A stretch of 64,000 nt of DNA, from assembly GCA_021464415.1 (NCBI GenBank), contig CM038470.1:9064394-9128393 (forward strand). The letters are read 5' to 3'. The stretch's first letter is position 1. The number at the start of each line of letters is the position of its first letter. The DNA comes from Lonicera japonica. Taxonomy: Eukaryota > Streptophyta > Magnoliopsida > Dipsacales > Caprifoliaceae. The notes beneath the pieces were generated by a model. The model was not told the origin of the DNA, did not search any database, and worked only from the letters and a program-made list of their open reading frames with translations. The position numbers and the translations under genes were made by a program. Positions 56,235 to 64,000 of the stretch are shown here, in pieces.

Positions 56235-57419
56235 AAGATAGGAGAAAATTTTGAGGAACAAGCTTTATTAGATTTAAGAGCCAGTGTGAACCTACTTCCT
56301 TATTTCATTTATCAACAATTGGGGTTAGGTGATTTGAAAAAAACCGACGTCAGGTTAAGTCTAGCAGACCGATCTATCAAAATTCCTAGGGGTATAATAG
56401 AAGATGTCATTGTAAAAGTTGTAGACTTTTATTATCCTGTCGATTTCATCGTCCTTGATACCCATCCCACCCAAGGCAAACATATTCTCATCATCTTAGG
56501 CCGACCTTTCCTAGCCACGGCTAATGCACTAATAAATTGTAAAAATGGTAATATGACCTTAACATTTGGTAACATGAAAGTTGAAGTAAATATTTTTAGT
56601 CTCACTAAACAACCCGATGACATTGAGTCCGTTGAAGAACTTTACCTTATAGAGTCATTATCTTCTGAAACGTCTAAGAAAATTCACCCCGAGGACCCAC
56701 TCTTCCAATGCTTAGCTCATTTTGGATCTGATATTGATGAAGATAATATAATTAATGAGGTCAATGCTTTGTTAGATTCTACACCACTTATGAATATTGA
56801 TAATTGGGCCAATTGTTTTCAATCTATTCAGCCTAAGCCTCTTCTAGCTACTGCGAATGAACCGAAGCAAGTGTCTACTATTAGTTATGGTTGTGAGTTT
56901 CTTACAGGTGATTTAGGGTCTAAGTCCACTTATACTGATAATTCATCCCAAATTGCCTCACTTTCCACGATGTCTTTTGTTAATAGTGACCTCATATTTA
57001 ACCCATGGCCTTCACCCATTAATTGCACACATGAGTCATCTTATCAAAACAATAATGGTCGTTCTTCTAGTATTGAGTTGTTTCCTACTGATGTTGAGGT
57101 TTTCTCTATGATATCATCCGCTTTAGAGCCTGACATAAATAATGCACCATTACTTCCTGATTTTTGTTCACAATTAAATTTCTATATATATGCACCGTTA
57201 AATTCTATTTATATGTCAAATCCTTCCTATGATATTATGATTATTATTTCTGCTGATTTACCACCTGATATACATGTTCGTTATTTGCAATATTATATCA
57301 CACATCCTTTATTGCTTCTATCAGCTATAACCCATGTTCATTGGGATGATCCTCAACTGTTTCGATTATTAATTTTTGACAAAAATAATTTATCTCTGTT
57401 TGGGGGTGTTCTTGTTTAA
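55794..57419 (+). CDS. Retropepsin-like aspartic protease with C-terminal extension
   Basis: 541-aa ORF in the gag frame. Residues 1-148 are the gag-protease spacer. From about 149 a retropepsin fold is readable: ALLDLRASVNLLP (about 157-169), later VDFIVLDTHP and IILGRPFLATANALI (about 235-250). The family motif is DLGAS or DTGAS; here the Gly is Arg (DLRAS), which would be expected to disable the enzyme. A 280-residue extension follows with no domain I recognise. Where reverse transcriptase should begin there is none; a stop lies at 57417-57419, followed by a short hairpin. Confidence 0.8.
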   Translation: MTKQQQKQENIELKNNKSQQVEKKENENEDIRTNLPKTNKNDQAVGPKIDSTPKEMIPRAPFPSRLVNNKKDSQYSEILDVFQNLKINIPFLTTIKQIPSYAKFIKDLVKRKTSVPKEAFIAQHCTSFLQNQTVIKHKDPGIPTVKCKIGENFEEQALLDLRASVNLLPYFIYQQLGLGDLKKTDVRLSLADRSIKIPRGIIEDVIVKVVDFYYPVDFIVLDTHPTQGKHILIILGRPFLATANALINCKNGNMTLTFGNMKVEVNIFSLTKQPDDIESVEELYLIESLSSETSKKIHPEDPLFQCLAHFGSDIDEDNIINEVNALLDSTPLMNIDNWANCFQSIQPKPLLATANEPKQVSTISYGCEFLTGDLGSKSTYTDNSSQIASLSTMSFVNSDLIFNPWPSPINCTHESSYQNNNGRSSSIELFPTDVEVFSMISSALEPDINNAPLLPDFCSQLNFYIYAPLNSIYMSNPSYDIMIIISADLPPDIHVRYLQYYITHPLLLLSAITHVHWDDPQLFRLLIFDKNNLSLFGGVLV

Positions 57420-59144
57420 ACACTGAGGACAGTGTTTCGATTTGTTTGGGGATGAGAATCTTTTCAAAAATGCAAATTCATTTTTTTTGAAAATATTAAA
57501 ATAGAGTTGTTTTGGTTTAGTACCCTATCCATGATATAAATGAATTTACCGATGACCCACCTTATGAATGCTTAGAATTGCTATTGTTTAACTCTAAGTT
57601 TAGTTTGTTACTCGAATATCTATGAATCTAGACATTGCACTATGAGCTCTATTCAAAATATTTTTCAACTGCACAAACAGCCGTCTAGTGTAATGTAAAT
57701 TGAAAAGTAATCGAGTTTCTAAAGAGTTAGAGAAATAACAGTGGAGACTTAATAACCCTGTGAGACTTTGAGCCATTTATCATTTGTAGAGGGTATATAC
57801 GCAAACTCGGAGTCACAAGATGACTCAACTATTTTTCATACCGTATTAAGTTGTTGCATAGTCTCATTATTCTTTTTTATATTTTGATTAATTACTGAGA
57901 ATGAAATCTCTTTCGAGTTAAGAGAAACATAGGCCTTGTAATTTATTTGAGACGTGATCATCATGCTGACCCATAGAGAGGATAATAAGCCTTCTTTATT
58001 TTTCACAATAAGCCTTCAACCGTCATATATATTTATCGCTAGTAGCCCTTTGAGCCTATAAAAAATAACCTTTTCTTTGTTTACCCATATTCCTAAAACC
58101 CCATTTATTTCTGAGAAGTTAGAAAGATTGTGAAAGAAGAAAGGGAAGGGAACAAGCTAAATAAAAAAAATGAATGAATGAAAAAAAAAATGTTCGGAAA
58201 AAAAAATGAATGAAGATAGAAAATGTTTGAAAGAAAAGAAAAGAAAAGAAAAAGAAAAAAAGAATGACTGCAATGTTCAAAGTTGAATGAAGTATTCATA
58301 TTGTTCCCTAATAAAGTGATATTGAAGACATTACCTTCTCAGAGACAATTATTCTTTATACCCATATTTAACCCGCATGTTAACCCGATAAAGTCCTATT
58401 TGATCTATGGTTAGGTATGGTAGGATATGGAGAATAGATGAGAAGGTGTTATGGTGGGTAACTCGACATTCTCAAATAAAGTAGTTAATATTCCTTCCAT
58501 GAGACTAAATATTCTTTCATTTGCGTTTCTTCTAATTAGTATGTGAGCTATTTGAATTTGAAATCCTTCTCACATACAAGAGAGATATTAATAACCAAAT
58601 TCCAGAGTGCTATTTTTTTTTCAAAGAGAGTATATCAAGTGAGATTTGGAGTCAAAGCAACTTTTTCAAAGGCAATGTAGTAATTCCTTTACTTGGATAT
58701 GAAAAGTTATATTAGATTGGCTGTCCACACACGCACACTTCTTTTTTTTGAGCTTGTTCTGTAATGTTTATTTTTATATCATTTTAGTAGCTCACTACAT
58801 ATGGTGAATTGGACATTGCCGATTCTTGCCTTTCGTAAAGGTAGGTGGCGAGGAATTCTTTGAGAAAAAAATAAGGAAAAAATCAAAATTGATTTCTGTT
58901 TTTATAAAGTTTGGGGGCGTCTTTACTGCAAACCCTCACGAGGCTATAACTCGTCCACTTTAGTAACTTAGTGGTTTAAGGCCTTGTTGCATACGGTAAA
59001 TGCAATCGAAAGTAACCAGCGAAAGTGGTACACCTAAGTAGAATAGGATTTTATTTTTTAAAACTTTTTTTATTTTGGTCCCTTATCTATGTTTGATACT
59101 TTATGTTTGCTCGAGGACTAGCAAAAGGTTGTTTGGGGGTAATT
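57420..59144 (+). other. 3' noncoding region of the LTR retrotransposon
   Basis: 1.7 kb without coding capacity where pol is missing. It begins with a short hairpin (aaacactg/cagtgttt, 57418-57437) and a gtttggggatgag word and ends in the polypurine tract ttgtttgggggtaattt at 59128-59144. Purine-rich low-complexity runs (58130-58265) occur inside. Confidence 0.7.
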
Positions 59145-61581
59145 TGATAAGTGCTCAAAATTGTTAATTAAACCCGCAAATAATATTTTGTTAGTATATA
59201 ATTAATGCTTAAATTATGGAGGATTAATATTTATTTTGTCTTTTTGTAGGAAAGAAGAAAATTATAATAGAAAGCCTAAAAAGGTGGAAGAAGTCTACTG
59301 AAGATCAAAAAGAAGATAAAGAAGAAAGAATATTCCAATTCAATATTCTCTCCTAATTTGAATATAACTCCTTATTCTCTCTCTTAATTAGAATCCTAAT
59401 TGATCTGAGTATTTAACCCATTTGGAACCTTAACTATTGCGTTTTTTCAATGTGGAACTTAAACAATTTTTTGTTTCAAATTGGAACTTGAACTATGAAA
59501 AAGTGTCAATTTGGAACTTCCGTCAAGCTCCGTTAAATAACTTAACGGATGAGGTTCCAAATTGAAACTTCTTCAAAACTTTAGCTTTCTCTCATTTTTC
59601 TTCCATCCAACTTCGTCTATGGGAGTTTAGTTTGAGACTTAAATGAATGTTGTTTTTCATGAAACTTGGTGGAGATTGTTTTTACAATGAGTAGATTAAT
59701 TTCATAAAATTCATTAAAAAATTAAGACCGGAAGTTAGTGAAATTCAGACCGGAAGTGCACTAAAATGTTATACATTATGTAAAAAGAATTGATATTTCG
59801 AAGGCTACTAACTATGTATATTATTTCTTTTATTATAAAACCATATTTTTCAGAATTGAACTGGCTTGGCCTTGTTTAGTTGTATGGTTATGAAATCTAG
59901 CTTGTTTAAGATGTTTTAATGCATGTATTAAAAATTTTCAAGTGTGTTCGCCAATAATCGGCAGTTCCTTGTGAATCTAAATGTATTTTTTTTTACAACC
60001 ATTAGAAGGATATACATGGTGGTTAGCTAAGGGGGGAAAGGGGAAGAGAAACAGAGTTTCTGAGGCTCAAACCGGTGTGTGAATCTTGTTTTATCAGTAA
60101 ATTTAGTTCCTCGTAATACTATATATTTACTAAAAAGGGATAATTTCAATGTTAGGTTGAGATATTTCTGAAAAAAAATGATTTCTTTTTTACTTAATAT
60201 ATAACATTTTGGTGCACTTCCGGTCTGAATTTCATTAACTTTCAGTTTGAAATTTTAATGATTTTTTTGAAATTAATATACTCATTGTAAAAACAACCTC
60301 CACAAAGTTTCGTGAAAAAAAATTCATTCATTTAAGTCTAAAACTAAACTCCCATGGACAAAGTTGGATGGAAGAAAAATGAGAGAAAATTAAAGTTTTG
60401 AAGAAGTTTCAATTTGGAACCTCATCCGTTAAGTTATTTAACGGATCTTGACGGAAGTTCCAAATTGACACTTTTTCATAGTTCAAGTTCCAATTTGAAA
60501 CAAAAAATTGTTTAAGTTCCACATTGAAAAAACGCAATAGTTAAGGTTCCAAATGGGTTAAATACTCAATTGATCTCAAAGTTTTTATTTTGTCTACAAT
60601 TCTAATTTCCTAAACCTTGTAAACTTCTATTTCTTATTCCTATATATAGACCCATTCTCTACACCTAAAGAGATAGAAAAAAATATAGAGAAAATAGATA
60701 GGAAAAATAGATAGAATATAGATATTATTAGAGAGTTCTAGAGAGAGAAAATCCTCTATACCAGTTGCCGTGCGGCCGAAGTATTGAAGGAGAAGAAGTG
60801 GACAGCGTAAAGCCGTGCGGTACACGCTAGTTCGAGCATCATAAACAGGGACGCTTTCTAGCTTTCTAATTTTTTCATAGTTTGTATTTAAGTACTTTAA
60901 TTTTAATTTTAATAATGAATTATTATTTTGTTTTAATGTGTTATTTATTTAATATGCTTGGCTAAATTATCTCCCAAAGGGGAGGGATGAAACCGCCGTG
61001 GATGTAATGAGCTTAATTTAATTCAAATTGATTTTTAATTATTCGTCCCGAATTAAAATAGATTTTGAAATTACTATTACTATAACGTGTGTTTTCTTTC
61101 TAGTACTTTAATTGTTTTTAAAATAAAGGAAGGATCTCTTGTGATCACCAATTTGGGGATACAAGCGATGCCTATTTTTATTTACATTAGTTTTAAAGAA
61201 AGAATGATGGTGAATTCAAATTTGTTTATATAGTAGGGATGAATGTTAAAAATATAATTAGATATTTTTTTGTTTATATCCATGGTGGCGGATTCTCTTT
61301 CCTTGGGATTTTCTATTATTGATTACTTGCTTCTTGATTTAATTTAATTAGTTTAGTTTCTTAGTTTAGTTAATTTCAAAATCAAAATTTAAAAATTGTT
61401 TTAATTTGGTTCGTAAAATATTAGATTTCGACAAACTCTCCTAGATATTAGCTTGGATTTGGATTGACTCCTACTTATACGCTATACTAATTTAATTATT
61501 TTACATAAAGTAGGGTTTTTATTGCATTTAAGTGTGGAATTAAGCAACGATAAATTAATTCTTAAAATTCCCCTTAAATCA
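59145..61581 (+). repeat. 3' LTR, interrupted by a Mutator-type element
   Basis: LTR sequence is 59145-59406 and 60577-61581 once the 1,161-bp insertion and its duplicated 9 bases are set aside (about 1,267 bp, 43 more than the 5' LTR because of the block at 60792-60838). It ends ttaaatca at 61581, followed by the cgtat target duplication. Confidence 0.93.
59407..60567. mobile_element. Non-autonomous Mutator-like element with ~365-bp TIRs in 3' LTR
   Basis: TIRs begin gagtatttaaccc (59407) and the inverse gggttaaatactc ends at 60567. The two arms are complementary for about 365 bases each. Perfect 9-bp direct repeats aattgatct flank it (59398-59406 and 60568-60576). The 5' LTR has the single uninterrupted site, so the insertion is proven by comparison. 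It carries no coding sequence; the ~420-base centre shows nothing recognisable. Confidence 0.95.
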
Positions 61582-61586
61582 CGTAT

Positions 61587-62405
61587 GCATAGTGTTTTGT
61601 ATATCAATGTGTTAATTTTTTTCATATTTAAGCAATGGATACATACACAACACTTTAAATATTGAACAAAGTATACATAATTGTAAATAAGGTGATAGTC
61701 GCTTGACACCGAGTGAAATATAATAGTTCATTTGTTGAAAATTACGAAATATGGTAATTTTGTAGTCATGTCCACTCGTTAGATATCAGTAGACAGTCAT
61801 AGCCTGTAACTCGCTTCATGATAAACAAGTTTTAGAGGTATAATATCTAAACATGCAGCGAGCAAGATCAATTTATTTATGGGTGTTCATTAGCTTGAAA
61901 AAATGTCAAGTAATTTGGTATTACAAGAGTTTTCATTAGTTAATAAACCAATCTTAAAGTAATTTCATTGTTTCATGATGTATATTGCCTTTTTCTAGTA
62001 TTTGGGAAAATTGTCAATATATCAAAGAAATTAACTTCAGCCGATTTGAAGCAAAACCTCTCAATCTCGATTGCCTATAATTAGAGACTTGTAATAGCAC
62101 AACAAGTGTCGATGATGGGAATGACCAATCTTTTGGCATAGACATCGGGTGCTTCCTATATCATTTATCTGTGGTTGTCACTTTGTTAAAGCTCAATTGA
62201 AGGATGGTGTGCCGCTTCTTCCCATTGCTTCAAAGTAGCGTATTTTGTTTAAAGAGGAAGAAGCACTTGAATTGATCATTATGTTGATAGAATTGACTGA
62301 TTTTTTGAAATAGTACTGAGACATAATCTTATAACAATAAATTTTTCAATCATAGTTAAATAGGTGATTGGCAAGTCTATTGTTAGATAACTCTTTTTGT
62401 TCTTT
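61587..62405. other. AT-rich intergenic DNA
   Basis: No gene. A word like gtaactcgcttcatgataaa (61807-61830) resembles those in the RABA1 intron foldback. Confidence 0.4.
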
Positions 62406-62409
62406 TTTA

Positions 62410-62632
62410 TGAGAATATGTAACTTTTTGTCTCATAAAAAGTGTTTGATACCTTTATTTTTTTGTATGAATGACAACACTTTTATCCTCGTATATGAAGG
62501 ATCCTTATAATATAGTATTTTTTTTACAAATATGTAACTTTTTGTAGCATAAAAAGTATTTGATACCTTTTTTTTACGAATGACAACACTTTGATCTGAA
62601 TGCATGAAGAGTCCTTATAATATAGTTGCTTT
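62410..62632. repeat. Two-copy tandem repeat, 115-bp period
   Basis: tatgtaactttttgt starts at 62416 and again at 62531. Both continue through cataaaaagt, tttgatacc, gaatgacaacactt and ccttataatatagt. Confidence 0.85.
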
Positions 62633-62699
62633 TAAAGATACATAATTTACTATTGTCGTGAGTGTGTTTGATTTACTTTTCACTTGGAACAAAACATTA

Positions 62700-63265
62700 G
62701 GCTCACTCACCAGATAACGGGCGAGAAAGTAAGTTCCACTCACTAGACATCCGTCTTCTGGTTGCCCATAGTCTCCCAATGTCTAGCGAGTAATATACTA
62801 GTTAGATGTCAGGCTTAGTAAATTAGATAGTATGTTTTATTCATTCTAGTTGCATCCCAGCCACCCCATGTCTAGTGAGAAAATAAGCCTTACTCACTGG
62901 ACATCCATTTTCTGGTTGCCCTATAATCACCCAATATCTAGTGAGTAATATACTCGTTAGATGTCAAGCTTAGTAAATTAGACAATGGGTTTTATTCATT
63001 GGAGGTGCACCTTAGCCACCCCATGTTTAGCTAGAAAGTAAGCCTTACTCACTGGATATTCGTCGTCTTGGTGCACCATAGTCACCCAATGTCTAGCGAT
63101 TAATATACTCATTAGATGTCAGGCTTAGTAAATTAGACAGTAGGTTTTATTCATTATAGGTGCACCCCAGCCACCCCATGTCTAGCGATAAAGTAAGCTT
63201 TACTTGCTGGACATTCGTCGTCTGATTGCACCATAGCCACGCAATGTCTGGCAAGCATTATCACT
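62700..63265. repeat. Tandem repeat, 155-bp period, about 3.6 copies
   Basis: ccaccccatgt words occur at 62861, 63016 and 63171, exactly 155 bases apart. Each unit also carries actcactggacatc, cacccaatgtctagcga and gcttagtaaattaga words. Copies differ by several substitutions each. The satellite-like array may be the interior of a larger element. Confidence 0.88.
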
Positions 63266-63602
63266 TTAGGACATGGGGTCAACGAATTCTTCTTTTAATA
63301 CTAGTAATGTAGGTAAATTACTTTTCTTCTTTGCAATAATTAGGATAATAAATTAATAAGAAATAAATGATCAAAACATGCATGGCAATATTTTTCAATA
63401 TCCAAAAATGAAACTTAGATAGTATAATACATGAACATTAAGTCAAAGCAGATATATTAAGCCTAACACATGTACCAAATTCAAAGGAAATACATTAACA
63501 AAAAAGAAGTACCAAACATAACTACATTAAGCAAAACGCAAATACATTTACACAAAATAACTACTTTCTTTTCTTTTGTGGTGGGGCTTTGGCTTTTCTC
63601 GC

Positions 63603-63829
63603 TTATTTGCGTGCTGGCAGGGCTTCTGTTGTTGTACTTGTAATCTTTGTCGGGGCATCCTTATGTCTCTTCTTTCGCTTAATCTCCGACTCGGGCATAT
63701 TCTCTTTTACATTGTCTTGCTCCGATTCAGTTTTTATTACATCCCCGAGCATATTGTATGCCTCTTTCATGGCTTCTACGATATCGCGTGACTGGCCATC
63801 CGAAATTGCACTCCCTAACAAGTGAAAAC
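63603..63829 (-). CDS. Possible terminal exon of an unknown gene (partial)
   Basis: The minus strand is open from a candidate AG acceptor near 63813 to a TAA at 63603. It encodes about 70 aa, mildly acidic then lysine-rich (DGQSRDIVEAMKEAYNMLGD, then KRKKRHKDAPTK). I do not recognise it. It could be the last exon of a gene that starts beyond 64000, or of a DNA transposon ORF; a nuclear-localisation-like basic patch is the only motif. No promoter or upstream exon is identified in the window. Confidence 0.3.
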
Positions 63830-64000
63830 TATTTTCAAATAGGGCAAAACAAATATAACAAAAAAATCATAGAGAAACAAAAGTCCTTTGAAAGAAAAGA
63901 CACTCTATAATAAGGCCCTATGGCAATTAATAGAGACATGATTACATGAAATGCATTGCTTTTGTACGGGAAACCAAAAAAACCAAAGAAACATGCATTT

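Larger units (their letters stand above)
50625..61581 (+). mobile_element. Complete LTR retrotransposon, gag-protease only (Ty3-type, non-autonomous)
   Basis: The 5' LTR (50625-51848) and 3' LTR (59145-61581, enlarged by an insertion) begin tgataagtgctc and end ttaaatca. The element is flanked by the 5-bp repeat cgtat (50620-50624 and 61582-61586). A primer-binding site ttggcgccgttgccga follows the 5' LTR and a purine tract (ttgtttgggggtaattt) precedes the 3' LTR. The PBS matches the tRNA-Asp type used by Athila/Tat-like Ty3 elements. Only gag and protease are coded; reverse transcriptase, RNase H and integrase are absent. The LTRs are very similar, so the insertion is fairly young. Confidence 0.93.

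Noticed and set aside
61482..61709. Minus-strand open frame of 75 codons
   Set aside because: Spans the 3' LTR end and flank; no domain.
1..64000. CRISPR arrays, bacterial operons or organelle inserts
   Set aside because: Introns, plant retroelements and AT-rich repeats throughout; repeats with regular spacers of CRISPR type and chloroplast or mitochondrial genes were not seen.

Overview
The window is nuclear DNA of a flowering plant, most likely a dicot; the species cannot be named from the sequence. Evidence: AT-rich intergenic DNA, GT-AG introns in every real gene, three intact genes typical of land plants, and a dense nest of plant transposable elements of nearly every class. It is eukaryotic throughout, with no operons or CRISPR.

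Only three protein genes look intact. (1) An OPA3-family mitochondrial protein, + strand, four exons, 15606-17719, 169 aa. (2) A peroxisomal medium-chain acyl-CoA oxidase orthologous to Arabidopsis ACX3, - strand, 13 exons, 18902-26381, 674 aa, with an N-terminal PTS2-like signal. It is tail-to-tail with OPA3. (3) A Rab11-type small GTPase of the plant RABA1 group, - strand, two exons, 45481-49787, 217 aa. I could define every splice site and all three reading frames stay open. Their products act in different places (mitochondrion, peroxisome, trans-Golgi/endosome) and I see no functional link between them.

Layout. 1-3540: decayed endogenous pararetrovirus-like coat-protein region split by a solo copia-type LTR with a 5-bp target duplication. 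3997-9058: a Mutator-like element (9-bp target duplication, 8/9 identical) holding fragments of CACTA, copia-LTR and TRIM elements. 9297-15223: a decayed LINE with both ORFs. 15606-26381: OPA3 and ACX3, whose introns carry a LINE piece, a SINE with target duplications, a copia piece and MITEs. 27043-28671: a 5'-truncated LINE with target duplications. 28681-34429: AT-rich, gene-empty. 34430-39692: a Mutator element with perfect 9-bp target duplications, a decayed MULE transposase and a convergent GRF-type zinc-finger gene. 39702-44143: several non-autonomous DNA elements, a PIF/Harbinger transposase relic, a long foldback element and a Stowaway MITE. 45481-49787: RABA1. 50625-61581: a complete LTR retrotransposon (TSD cgtat) coding only gag and protease, with an exact in-frame 1,242-bp internal tandem duplication and a Mutator-type element inserted in its 3' LTR. 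61587-64000: tandem repeats and one possible terminal exon.

I found no convincing new biological system. The most unusual items are the in-frame tandem duplication in the gag-protease LTR element, the two-gene MULE, the copia/TRIM chimera joined at a shared primer-binding motif, and the ~390-bp foldback element that would transcribe into a near-perfect long hairpin.
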